Shown one piece after another: positions 1 to 7,081 of a DNA stretch of 37,284 nt. The position numbers and the translations under genes were made by a program. The stretch comes from an uncultured Bacteroidales bacterium (lineage in GTDB: Bacteria > Bacteroidota > Bacteroidia > Bacteroidales > Paludibacteraceae). Under the pieces are notes generated by a model. It searched no databases, was not told the DNA's origin, and worked only from the letters and a program-made list of their open reading frames with translations. The stretch spans positions 1-37,284 of the forward strand of contig CALFTM010000017.1 in the NCBI GenBank assembly GCA_937916355.1, given 5' to 3'. Positions within the stretch are counted from its first letter, which is position 1. Each line of letters opens with the position of its first letter.

Positions 1-724
1 TATTTGTAAACATGGGGTATGCAAGATCGGTGCCTACAGCTTCAATTGCTTTGGAAGGACGGTTTGCTTTACAGTCTTCCATAGCCTGGATACCATATTT
101 CAGCAGGGGTTCTGTACAGCAAGCTGCCAGAGCTACACCAGCCTGTTCTTCCAGTGTCAGTTCATCTTCTCTGCCTCTTGCGGAGAATGTTACTTCTGCT
201 TCTTTGGACATACCGTCACCGATACCAGCCCACAGGAAGGAAGCGGGAGCTTCAGCGATTACTGTTGTGGAGATGAAGATATGTACAGGGGGTCTGTCTA
301 CACGGTACATGCATCTGAATGTGTGGTCTTCGTTGTAGTAGATACCCAGAGCGGAGTTACAAGCGCATGTGGAAGCGATTGTAGGGAATGTGAAGTAGGG
401 TTTGCCCATATCACGAGCAACATATTTACCTACGTCGATTGCTTTACCGCCGCCCAGACAGAAGATCATGTCTGCATTTTTTACAACGTCCAGAGCTGCC
501 AGTCTTTCGCATTCTTCGAAAGATGCTTCGCCGCCGAACAGAACGTATTCTACTTTTACTGTACCTTCTGCTGTTGCTTCATCGATATATTTTCTTGTTG
601 CATTGATGGAAATTTCATCACTGATTACAACTGCTTTTGTACCGAAGGGAGAGCAGATTTTTTCGATATCATAGTATGCATCTACGCCTGCGGAATAACC
701 GGGGTAAAATACTGTTGTTGCCAT
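1..724 (-). CDS. GldA-like iron-containing alcohol/glycerol dehydrogenase family protein, C-terminus cut by window edge
   Basis: The reading frame opens at ATG 724 and stays open to base 1, giving the first 241 residues without a stop. It looks like the NAD-dependent iron-type ADH / glycerol dehydrogenase fold: a Rossmann-like start, GGGKAID at residues 91-97 (nucleotide loop) and PTIASTCA at 114-121. In true GldA the last motif carries a metal-ligand Asp (STDA); here it is Cys120, as I recall for an uncharacterised GlyDH-like subgroup common in Firmicutes. The substrate is unknown. The codon choice is striking: 11 of 12 Leu are CTG, and I find every Glu as GAA and every Lys as AAA, whereas neighbouring genes use many TTG, GAG and AAG. 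A strong AGGAGG precedes the start. Transferred gene or contig chimera; the family call is secure, the function is not. Confidence 0.8.
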   Translation of the reverse strand, partial: MATTVFYPGYSAGVDAYYDIEKICSPFGTKAVVISDEISINATRKYIDEATAEGTVKVEYVLFGGEASFEECERLAALDVVKNADMIFCLGGGKAIDVGKYVARDMGKPYFTFPTIASTCACNSALGIYYNEDHTFRCMYRVDRPPVHIFISTTVIAEAPASFLWAGIGDGMSKEAEVTFSARGREDELTLEEQAGVALAACCTEPLLKYGIQAMEDCKANRPSKAIEAVGTDLAYPMFTN

Positions 725-733
725 AATTACATT

Positions 734-739
734 CCTCCT
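734..739 (-). promoter_or_regulatory. Strong Shine-Dalgarno (AGGAGG) of the left-edge dehydrogenase
   Basis: On the minus strand AGGAGG lies 9 nt before ATG 724. Bacteroidota genes rarely use a strong Shine-Dalgarno, and the other starts in this window mostly lack one. This site fixes the start and adds to the foreign appearance of the gene. Confidence 0.7.
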
Positions 740-747
740 AAATCATT

Positions 748-785
748 TAAATAAAAAATCCTCCATGAAAAAACACGGAGGATTT
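748..785 (-). terminator. Intrinsic terminator after the ACT-domain gene
   Basis: Reading the minus strand, two 12-nt arms (plus-strand 774-785 and 756-767) pair fully with one G-U wobble around a TTTTTT loop, followed by TTTTATTT. The hairpin lies 29 nt past the stop of the ACT gene and would end the paaK-ACT transcript. It ends only about 25 nt before the next gene's ATG at 724, leaving almost no room for a separate promoter. Confidence 0.8.
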
Positions 786-814
786 CAATGTCGAAGCTTT
801 TTCAGAATCTTCTC

Positions 815-1240
815 TTAGATGTTTTCAGACTTGATGATGTCTACATGGTTTTTCTCTAATGCAAGGATGCAGTTCTCCAACTTGTCTGGACGAATTACGA
901 TGCGTGCATCTTCGCCCTCTGCAAAAGCGTACATGTATTCGATGTAGACTCCCTCTTTTTCTAATACTTTAAGGACGGATGCCAATGTGCCCGGACGGTT
1001 TCCGATGTGCAAGCAAACTACATCCGTTAAAGATACCGCAAAGTGATGCTGTTTCAAAACTTCCAATGCGCGCTCAGGCTCTTGGACAACTACTCTCAAG
1101 ATTCCGAAGTCGGAATTGTCTGCCACACTGAAGGCTACCATGTTGATGCCAGCCTCTCCTAATACTTCTGAGACACGGTTCAGACGACCCAATTTGTTCT
1201 CTAAAAAAACAGACAACTGTTTTATCACTAAATTCTTCAT
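815..1240 (-). CDS. Double ACT-domain amino-acid-binding protein
   Basis: A 141-residue cytoplasmic protein built of two ACT modules, roughly residues 3-68 and 70-137. The second contains the typical ACT turn NRPGTLASV (about 81-89), and the first LGRLNRVSEVL. ACT domains bind amino acids or related ligands and usually regulate a partner enzyme. The gene follows phenylacetate-CoA ligase by 38 nt on the same strand, a pairing seen widely in anaerobes and Bacteroidota, so it probably senses an aromatic amino acid or derived acid for that enzyme. That role is inferred from the neighbourhood, not visible in the sequence. A strong terminator follows. Confidence 0.85.
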   Translation of the reverse strand: MKNLVIKQLSVFLENKLGRLNRVSEVLGEAGINMVAFSVADNSDFGILRVVVQEPERALEVLKQHHFAVSLTDVVCLHIGNRPGTLASVLKVLEKEGVYIEYMYAFAEGEDARIVIRPDKLENCILALEKNHVDIIKSENI

Positions 1241-1278
1241 ACTACTTCTTTTTTAATGGTGAGTATTAGAATCTTTTT

Positions 1279-2583
1279 TTAATTCTTAAAGACTCTCTTA
1301 TCTAAAACTCTCTTCACTTTTCCTTCGCTTCTTTCGATCGAACGAGGCTCTACAAGCTTCAGGTCTGGCGAGATGCCAACGACGCTTTGGATCTTGTTGG
1401 CGAGTTTCTTTTTCAACGCCATCATAGACTTCATGTCGTCGGTGTAGAATTGTTCTTTGACCTCTACTTTCACCTCAAATGTGTCGGTGTTGTTTTCTCT
1501 GTCGACAGTGATGAAGAAGTGAGGTTCGAACTCCTCCGTTTCGCAGATGACTGCCTCAATTTGGGTAGGGAAGACATTCACTCCGCGAATGATGAGCATA
1601 TCGTCGCAACGTCCCATGATCTTGTCCATGCGAACCAAGGTTCTTCCGCAAGAGCATTTTTCAAAATGAAGAGCGGTGAGGTCGCGGGTTCTGAATCGGA
1701 TGAGCGGCATTCCCTCTTTTGTGAGGGTTGTGAACACCAATTCTCCCTTTTCTCCTTCTGGTAATGGCTCGCCGGTTTCTGGGTCTACGATTTCTGCAAA
1801 GAAGTGGTCTTCGTTCAAGTGAGTTCCGTTTTGGCATTCGCATTCAAATCCGACACCGGGACCCATGATTTCAGTTAGTCCGTAGATGTCGTAAGCCTTG
1901 ATGCCCATCTTTTGTTCGATCTCCTTTCTCATCGCCTCGGTCCAAGGCTCTGCACCGAACACACCCACTTTCAATTTGAAGTCTTCACGAGAGTATTCCG
2001 AATTAGCCAAAGCCTCCGCCAAGTAGAGGGCGTATGAAGGCGTACAAGCCAATGCGGTTGCACCGAGGTCGTGCATGAGCATGATCTGTTTTTGTGTGTT
2101 TCCGCTGGAGGTCGGAATGACTGTCGCACTGATGTTCTCGCCTGCGCTGTGTGCACCAAGTCCTCCGGTAAACAAACCGTAACCGTACGACACTTGTATG
2201 ATGTCTTCATGTCCCAATCCGAATGCGGTAAAGCATCTGGCTCCAACCTCTTTCCAAACCGCCAAGTCGTTGTTGGTCAATCCCACCACGATAGGCTTTC
2301 CGGTTGTGCCAGAAGAGGCGTGGACTCTGACGATTTCGGATAGTGGAGCAGAGAGCAATCCGAAAGGGTAGTAGTCCCTTAGATCCTTCTTAGAGGTGAA
2401 AGGCAGTTTTGAAATGTCTTTGATACTATTGATGTCGTCGGGGGTGACTCCGGCTTCTTGCATACGTTTGCGATAAGGTTCACAATTATGGTATGCGCGT
2501 TCTACAACTCGTTTTAGTCGCATGCTTTGGAGTTTCTCCATCTCTTCGCGACTCATACATTCTACGGTCTCATTCCAGATCAT
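1279..2583 (-). CDS. paaK: Phenylacetate-CoA ligase (AMP-forming)
   Basis: A 434-residue member of the adenylate-forming (ANL) superfamily, the usual length for PaaK. It carries the phosphate-binding loop SSGTTGKP at residues 90-97, YGLTE at 234-238 (adenylate site), a Cys pair late in the N-lobe (CSCG) and a small C-terminal lid with a conserved Lys region near KVKRVLDKR. Family reaction: an aryl-acetate plus ATP and CoA gives the aryl-acetyl-CoA, AMP and PPi. In anaerobic Bacteroidota such enzymes pair with aromatic amino-acid fermentation by 2-oxoacid:ferredoxin oxidoreductases, but no such oxidoreductase is visible here, so the physiological acid (phenylacetate, indoleacetate or other) is open. 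It is transcribed first in a two-gene unit with the ACT protein, from a promoter at 2622-2629. Confidence 0.88.
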   Translation of the reverse strand: MIWNETVECMSREEMEKLQSMRLKRVVERAYHNCEPYRKRMQEAGVTPDDINSIKDISKLPFTSKKDLRDYYPFGLLSAPLSEIVRVHASSGTTGKPIVVGLTNNDLAVWKEVGARCFTAFGLGHEDIIQVSYGYGLFTGGLGAHSAGENISATVIPTSSGNTQKQIMLMHDLGATALACTPSYALYLAEALANSEYSREDFKLKVGVFGAEPWTEAMRKEIEQKMGIKAYDIYGLTEIMGPGVGFECECQNGTHLNEDHFFAEIVDPETGEPLPEGEKGELVFTTLTKEGMPLIRFRTRDLTALHFEKCSCGRTLVRMDKIMGRCDDMLIIRGVNVFPTQIEAVICETEEFEPHFFITVDRENNTDTFEVKVEVKEQFYTDDMKSMMALKKKLANKIQSVVGISPDLKLVEPRSIERSEGKVKRVLDKRVFKN

Positions 2584-2621
2584 GACGTTATTTATCTAAT
2601 TTTAAGTTTTTTTTCGAGTCC

Positions 2622-2629
2622 CAAAGTTA
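2622..2629 (-). promoter_or_regulatory. -7 element of the paaK-ACT promoter
   Basis: The minus strand reads TAACTTTG, a perfect Bacteroidota -7 element (TAnnTTTG), about 38 nt before ATG 2583. No clear TTTG -33 box is present. It lies back to back with the pspC promoter at 2647-2677. Confidence 0.55.
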
Positions 2630-2646
2630 AATATTATTATTTAAAT

Positions 2647-2677
2647 TTTCTACATACTTCCTAAATGATTAACTTTG
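2647..2677 (+). promoter_or_regulatory. Promoter of pspC-uvrB
   Basis: TTTC (2647-2650), a 19-nt spacer, then TAACTTTG (2670-2677). The -7 box matches TAnnTTTG exactly and the -33 box matches three of four positions. Start of transcription is expected near 2684, giving a leader of about 22 nt before ATG 2706. Confidence 0.6.
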
Positions 2678-2705
2678 TGCTGTTAATTTTTAAATCAAGT
2701 GTATT

Positions 2706-2882
2706 ATGTCTAAAGAATTGAAAAGATCAAAGAACAAAATGATTGCTGGTGTAGCAGCAGGTGTTGCAGAGTATTTCGGTATCGATGTGACTCTTACCAG
2801 AATTTTGTGGGTTGTGGTAACTTGTTGTGGCGGTGCGGGTATTATTGCATACCTTATTTGTTTACTTTTGATGAAGGAATAG
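2706..2882 (+). CDS. PspC-domain membrane protein, 58 residues
   Basis: A short gene of 58 codons plus TAG. The N-terminal half has the PspC signature: basic residues, then IAGVAAGVAEYFGID (about 13-27), then TLTRILWVV leading into one hydrophobic segment (about 33-56) ending MKE. PspC-domain proteins are small inner-membrane proteins linked to envelope stress, but the stand-alone Bacteroidota forms are uncharacterised. It sits only 10 nt upstream of uvrB and shares its promoter, so the two are probably co-transcribed. The start is set by the promoter and by the PspC alignment. No link to DNA repair is implied beyond co-transcription. Confidence 0.85.
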   Translation: MSKELKRSKNKMIAGVAAGVAEYFGIDVTLTRILWVVVTCCGGAGIIAYLICLLLMKE

Positions 2883-2892
2883 TGAGTTTGCG

Positions 2893-4911
2893 ATGAAGTT
2901 TGAACTGAAATCGGAGTTTGGTCCTACAGGAGACCAGCCTCAGGCCATCAAGGAGTTGGCGAAGGGGGTCGAGTCGGGAGTGGACTATCAGACGCTTTTG
3001 GGTGTTACGGGTTCAGGAAAAACGTTTACCATCGCAAATGTCATTCAGAAAGTACAGCGGCCAACGTTGATTTTAAGTCATAATAAAACGTTGGCCGCTC
3101 AGTTGTATGGGGAGTTCAAAAGTTTTTTTCCCGACAATGCTGTTGAGTATTTTGTCTCTTACTATGATTATTTTCAACCTGAAGCCTATCTGCCTCATAC
3201 TGATACATATATAGAAAAGGATCTTGCCATCAATGACGAGTTGGAGAAGTTGCGTCTTTCTACAACGTCCGCTCTTTTGTCGGGTAGAAAAGATGTGATT
3301 GTGGTCTCTTCAGTCTCCTGTCTTTATGGTATGGGAAATCCGGATGATTTCCACAGCACGATGATAACAGTAAGACGGGGTGCCGCCATGAGCATGAACT
3401 ATCTTGCGAGGAAGTTGGTGGAGGCACTGTATGTGCGGAATGAAATCTCCTTGGAACACGGGAAATTTAGGATTAAGGGTGATACGATTGATGTCTACCT
3501 CGCCTATGCAGACCACATTGTCCGCATCCATTTTTGGGGTGATGAGATTGATGAGATTGAGACGATAGACCCTTTGAATAATATTAGGATAGAGTCTCAT
3601 GATGAGTTGAACATCTTTCCAGCAAATCTTTTTGTCACCACTCAAGAGCGTATCAATAGAGCGGTAAATGAGATTCAAGATGATTTAGGAGGACAGGTGG
3701 AATATTTTCAATCTATCGGGAAAGTCTTTGAGGCTAAGCGTCTTTACGAAAGGGTGAATTATGATTTGGAGATGATAAAGGAGTTGGGACATTGTTCGGG
3801 TATCGAGAACTACTCTCGTTATTTTGATGGACGAAAGCCCGGCACTCGTCCTTTCTGTTTGTTGGATTTCTTTCCGAAGGACTTCCTCTTAGTGGTTGAT
3901 GAGAGTCATGTGACGATTCCGCAGATTCATGCGATGTATGGTGGTGATTTTTCCCGAAAGAATACCTTGGTGAATTATGGTTTCCGTCTTCCTTCCGCAT
4001 TAGATAATCGTCCGTTGAAGTTTGAAGAGTTTGAGGAGTTGACCCATCAGACCATCTATGTGAGTGCGACTCCGGCTGAATATGAGTTGGCGAAGTCGGG
4101 AGGTGTCTTTGTGGAGCAGGTGATTCGTCCGACCGGCTTGCTTGACCCCATCATAGAGGTTCGTCCGAGTGCCAATCAGATTGATGACCTCTTGGAGGAG
4201 ATTCACCAACGAGTAGAACTCGATGAGCGAGTGTTAGTCACAACCCTCACAAAGCGCATGGCGGAGGAGTTGCAGGCCTATCTGGAGAAGATGGGCGTGA
4301 GGAGCAACTACATCCATTCTGATGTCGAGACACTCGAACGGGTGAAGATCATGGAGGATTTGCGAAATGGACTTTTTGACGTTTTGGTGGGTGTGAATTT
4401 GCTGCGTGAGGGATTGGATTTGCCACAAGTCTCTCTGGTGGCGATAATTGATGCCGATAAGGAGGGTATGTTGCGTTCGCATCGGGCGTTGACGCAGACC
4501 GCAGGGCGTGCGGCGAGAAACGTGAATGGAAAGGTAATCATGTATGCCGATAAAATCACGAAAAGTATGCGCTTGACGATCGATGAGACCAATCGCCGAA
4601 GAGAAAAGCAGATGAATTATAACATTCAACACAATATCACTCCTAAAACAGCCATCAAGAACAGTAAAAGTATATTACCTCAATCGCATGAAAAACTGGA
4701 GCGAGAAGCTTTGGAGTATAAAATCAAACAAGCACCTCAAGTGGCGGCGGAACCTATTGTGGAAACCTATCATTCTGCAGCAGAATTGGAGGCCGTTATC
4801 GAAAAAATGAAAAAGAAGATGAAGGAGTGTGCCAAGAAGTTAGAGTTTATCGAGGCTGCGCAGTATAGGGATGAAATCATCCGTTTGGAGACACTTTTGA
4901 AGGAGATGTAA
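2893..4911 (+). CDS. uvrB: Excinuclease ABC subunit B
   Basis: 672 residues, normal for UvrB, the damage-verifying helicase of nucleotide excision repair that receives DNA from UvrA2 and recruits UvrC. Visible parts in order: Walker A GVTGSGKT (37-44); the damage-probing beta-hairpin region YDYFQPEAYLPHTDTY (91-106); the Walker B-type box DESH (336-339); helicase motif VI QTAGRAARN (about 535-543); and a C-terminal UVR coiled coil (about 628-666) that binds UvrC. No key residue appears missing. It follows pspC by 10 nt. The ATG at 2893 gives the canonical MKFEL start. Confidence 0.97.
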   Translation: MKFELKSEFGPTGDQPQAIKELAKGVESGVDYQTLLGVTGSGKTFTIANVIQKVQRPTLILSHNKTLAAQLYGEFKSFFPDNAVEYFVSYYDYFQPEAYLPHTDTYIEKDLAINDELEKLRLSTTSALLSGRKDVIVVSSVSCLYGMGNPDDFHSTMITVRRGAAMSMNYLARKLVEALYVRNEISLEHGKFRIKGDTIDVYLAYADHIVRIHFWGDEIDEIETIDPLNNIRIESHDELNIFPANLFVTTQERINRAVNEIQDDLGGQVEYFQSIGKVFEAKRLYERVNYDLEMIKELGHCSGIENYSRYFDGRKPGTRPFCLLDFFPKDFLLVVDESHVTIPQIHAMYGGDFSRKNTLVNYGFRLPSALDNRPLKFEEFEELTHQTIYVSATPAEYELAKSGGVFVEQVIRPTGLLDPIIEVRPSANQIDDLLEEIHQRVELDERVLVTTLTKRMAEELQAYLEKMGVRSNYIHSDVETLERVKIMEDLRNGLFDVLVGVNLLREGLDLPQVSLVAIIDADKEGMLRSHRALTQTAGRAARNVNGKVIMYADKITKSMRLTIDETNRRREKQMNYNIQHNITPKTAIKNSKSILPQSHEKLEREALEYKIKQAPQVAAEPIVETYHSAAELEAVIEKMKKKMKECAKKLEFIEAAQYRDEIIRLETLLKEM

Positions 4912-4921
4912 TCCTTTTTTA

Positions 4922-4952
4922 TTAGAGGTGGCATAAGCAACCTAATCCTTTT
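4922..4952 (+). terminator. Possible weak terminator after uvrB
   Basis: An interrupted hairpin, TTAG-AGGT-G-GC / GC-A-ACCTAA around ATAA, is followed by TCCTTTT, starting 10 nt after the uvrB stop. Mismatches in the stem and a broken T run make this tentative. Confidence 0.3.
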
Positions 4953-5069
4953 GACCTTAAAATTGAAGAAATCGTCGATAAAATATTCTAAATGATTTTT
5001 TAGTAGATGAGGTTGTCCCCATATATCTCACTTTCGTCGATTGGATTTTATCAAAAATGTTAATGATGC

Positions 5070-5077
5070 TACTTTTG
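5070..5077 (+). promoter_or_regulatory. Candidate -7 element for the first tandem lipoprotein
   Basis: TACTTTTG matches TAnnTTTG; the expected start near 5084 would give a leader of about 120 nt before ATG 5206. No convincing -33 box is present. The rest of the uvrB-lipoprotein gap (4953-5148) shows nothing else I can name. Confidence 0.4.
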
Positions 5078-5148
5078 CCATGAAAAAAATGACAAGAATT
5101 GTTCCTTTTTTTTAGACAAAAGAGTTGTAATCATTAGTGGTTTTTTAA

Positions 5149-5190
5149 GAGGTTGGAACTATTTGATGATTGAATTTATTTATAAACCTC
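5149..5190 (+). promoter_or_regulatory. Leader stem-loop upstream of the first tandem lipoprotein
   Basis: GAGGTT (5149-5154) and AACCTC (5185-5190) pair across a 30-nt loop, 15 nt before the start codon. The same GAGGTT/AACCTC pair with a similar loop precedes the second paralog (6166-6213), which suggests a shared regulatory fold rather than chance. Function unknown. Confidence 0.35.
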
Positions 5191-5205
5191 AAAATTGAAT
5201 GTTTT

Positions 5206-6024
5206 ATGAAAATTAAAAAATGTTTGTTCATGGTGTTTTCCATGGTTGTGATGGGATTGTTGTCTTCTTGTAGTATTGAATTTGCGAATGACGATGATGT
5301 TAATGGAGACAATGGAAAATCAAAAGAAAAAGGTTGTTTTACAGTATCCTCAGATGGTAAAAAGGTGAAATTTGCCAAAGGTAATCTGCAATATTGCCCA
5401 AGTACGAAAGATTGGCGTTTTGCAGAAAATCAGTGGGAGTTTATGGCCTATGAAAATGATAAAAGAACAGATCCGACCTTTACCGGCTGGATTGACTTGT
5501 TCGCATGGAGTACCGAAGAGAGTGATTATGGATTGATAATAGACGCTGAAAAGCCGGAAATTTACTATGGTGAGTTTAAGGATTGGGGAAAACTATTCAG
5601 TGACAATGAGTGGTACACGTTGAGTCGTGATGAGTGGCATTATCTCAGATCGTTACGTCCTAATGCGTTTAATCTAAAGACGGCAGCAAAGGTACACAGT
5701 AAAAATGGATTGCTCTTTTTCCCTGATGATTTTAAGAATCCGGGAGTTGACTATGTGATAGCCGATTATTATTCCTCTAATAATTTATCTGATGCCGATT
5801 GGTCTAAATTGGAAGCTGCTGGAGCGATTTTCTTGCCTGCTGCCGGTTATTACACGCCTGATGGTTCAAAGTACAATGAGTCTGCTCACTATTGGTCTTC
5901 CGAAACTTTTATAGGGTATGCGAGTACTGCGACTTTCCTTGTCGCTCCAGACTACTCTTCAATAAGTAATTCTATTGATTGTTACCTCGGTAACCCTGTG
6001 CGATTGGCAAGAGTTGTGGAATAA
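5206..6024 (+). CDS. Surface-type lipoprotein of a Bacteroidales paralogous family, copy 1 of 3
   Basis: 272 residues from ATG 5206; an upstream TTG would add 12 residues but would spoil the signal peptide. Residues 1-21 are a lipoprotein signal with lipobox LLSSC (lipid-bearing Cys22). A short acidic linker (NDDDVNGDN) follows, then the family body: FTVSSDGKKVKFAKGNLQY, WRFAENQWEF, GWIDLFAWST, WYTLSRDEWHYL, PGVDY, and a C-terminal GAIFLPAAGYY...YWSS...VRLARVVE. The ending resembles FISUMP-type domains (a lectin-like fold), which is inference. Bacteroidales carry many such lipoproteins with no assigned function. The acidic residues after Cys hint at export to the cell surface. Two paralogs follow on the same strand. 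Confidence 0.8.
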   Translation: MKIKKCLFMVFSMVVMGLLSSCSIEFANDDDVNGDNGKSKEKGCFTVSSDGKKVKFAKGNLQYCPSTKDWRFAENQWEFMAYENDKRTDPTFTGWIDLFAWSTEESDYGLIIDAEKPEIYYGEFKDWGKLFSDNEWYTLSRDEWHYLRSLRPNAFNLKTAAKVHSKNGLLFFPDDFKNPGVDYVIADYYSSNNLSDADWSKLEAAGAIFLPAAGYYTPDGSKYNESAHYWSSETFIGYASTATFLVAPDYSSISNSIDCYLGNPVRLARVVE

Positions 6025-6099
6025 TTTTTAGCATATAAGTAGTTGATTATTAATAAATTACCCCACTCTATTGCTTGTTGAAAAATAGACGCTAAAACA

Positions 6100-6132
6100 T
6101 TTGTTTTTGTCAAGGAAATCATATTACCTTTG
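6100..6132 (+). promoter_or_regulatory. Promoter of the second tandem lipoprotein
   Basis: TTTG (6100-6103), a 21-nt spacer, and TACCTTTG (6125-6132): a full match to the Bacteroidota consensus. Transcription would start near 6139 and give a leader of about 95 nt. Copies 2 and 3 can therefore be expressed independently of copy 1. Confidence 0.65.
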
Positions 6133-6154
6133 TAAAAATAAAAATGCTTTAGCA

Positions 6155-6199
6155 ATGGTAGTAATGAGGTTCTTACTGCTCGCTAATGCAAAAAAATGA
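6155..6199 (+). CDS. Possible 14-codon leader peptide
   Basis: ATG 6155 to TGA 6199 encodes MVVMRFLLLANAKK inside the leader of the second lipoprotein. It spans the first arm (6166-6173) of a terminator-like hairpin, so ribosome movement over it could influence folding. This is position-based inference; no ribosome site or conservation is visible. Confidence 0.25.
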   Translation: MVVMRFLLLANAKK

Positions 6200-6220
6200 A
6201 TTTGTAGAACCTCGCTTTTT
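6166..6220 (+). promoter_or_regulatory. Attenuator-like stem-loop in the leader of the second lipoprotein
   Basis: GAGGTTCT (6166-6173) and AGAACCTC (6206-6213) form a perfect 8-bp stem around a 32-nt loop, directly followed by GCTTTTT (6214-6220) and only 14 nt before ATG 6235. The shape is that of an intrinsic terminator inside a leader. It shares its core GAGGTT/AACCTC with the leader of copy 1. Confidence 0.45.
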
Positions 6221-6234
6221 AAATGTTTTTATTC

Positions 6235-7029
6235 ATGAAAAAGATTCTTTCGATTTTTTTTACCCTATTGTTGATGGGAGTGTCATCTTCTTGTAATGAT
6301 GATGAGGTGTTGGTAACTCCCGAACAACCAGAACCTAAAATAGGTGTTTTCTCGGTCTCTCCGACAAAGAAGGTCATATTTTCTCCCGGACTTCTACAGT
6401 TTAACCATAGTGAGAAAAAATGGCGGATAGCTTCCAATCAATGGGAAGTTTTAGCAGAAAACAACGCTGATAGGTTTAAATCTGATTTTACCGGGTGGAT
6501 TGATTTGTTCTCTTGGAGTACTACGAAAAGTGTATATGGTGTCTTTTTTGGTTTTGATTATCCGGATCTTTTTGAAGGAGAGTTTGTTGATTGGGGTGAA
6601 CTTGTAACGAATGATACTGGATGGCATACCTTATCTTCGGAAGAGTGGATTTATCTTTTATACCAGCGTCCGGAGAGAGGCGAAAGAACCCCTATGCGTG
6701 CGATTGTTGCTGGTCGTATGGGATATGTGATCTTTCCAGATGATTATGTGAATCCGGGAGTTGATTACAAAGTTGATACAAGTTTTTTTAATGAAAATGA
6801 ATTCTCGACGGCTGAGTGGGCAAAACTTGAATTTGAGGGGGCTGTTTTCTTGCCTTTTGCAGGGCTAATGCGTGAAAACGACATTCTTGGGGGAGGTTAT
6901 TATTGGACTTCTTCAAAGGATGAGGGAGATTTGGTAATTGCCTTGGAAATGGATGCTGGCGTTGTTAAAGAAGAATTTTTAAGTCGTAAATATGGTTGTG
7001 CTGTTCGTTTGGTGAAGACAGTGGAATAA
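6235..7029 (+). CDS. Surface-type lipoprotein, copy 2 of 3
   Basis: 264 residues from ATG 6235; ATG 6223 is possible but only adds MFLF before a normal MKK signal start. The lipobox is VSSSC with Cys20, immediately followed by NDDE, which fits the acidic lipoprotein surface-export signal described in Bacteroidota. The body matches copies 1 and 3: FSVSPTKKVIFSPGLLQF, WRIASNQWEVL, FTGWIDLFSWST, WHTLSSEEWIYLL, NPGVDY, GAVFLPFAGLM, YYWTSS, CAVRLVKTVE. It is closer to copy 3 than to copy 1, for example in the ENADRFxSDFTGWIDLFSW stretch, suggesting a recent duplication. It has its own promoter and an attenuator-like leader. Function unknown. Confidence 0.8.
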   Translation: MKKILSIFFTLLLMGVSSSCNDDEVLVTPEQPEPKIGVFSVSPTKKVIFSPGLLQFNHSEKKWRIASNQWEVLAENNADRFKSDFTGWIDLFSWSTTKSVYGVFFGFDYPDLFEGEFVDWGELVTNDTGWHTLSSEEWIYLLYQRPERGERTPMRAIVAGRMGYVIFPDDYVNPGVDYKVDTSFFNENEFSTAEWAKLEFEGAVFLPFAGLMRENDILGGGYYWTSSKDEGDLVIALEMDAGVVKEEFLSRKYGCAVRLVKTVE

Positions 7030-7081
7030 TTGTGAGTTTTGCTTGCAACTAAGCCATGATGTTAATAAAAAAGAATATATC

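Noticed and set aside
12..754. Long plus-strand open frames in the first 750 bases
   Set aside because: They are shadows of the minus-strand dehydrogenase, whose frame has motifs, a ribosome site and a clear start but no stop inside the window.
1520..1545. GGTTCGAACTCC resembling a tRNA T-arm
   Set aside because: It lies inside the intact paaK frame and no acceptor or anticodon arms can be formed around it.
5080..5115. Short frame MKKMTRIVPFF in the leader of the first lipoprotein as a leader peptide
   Set aside because: Only 11 codons, no relation to the downstream stem-loop, and frequent by chance in this AT-rich gap.
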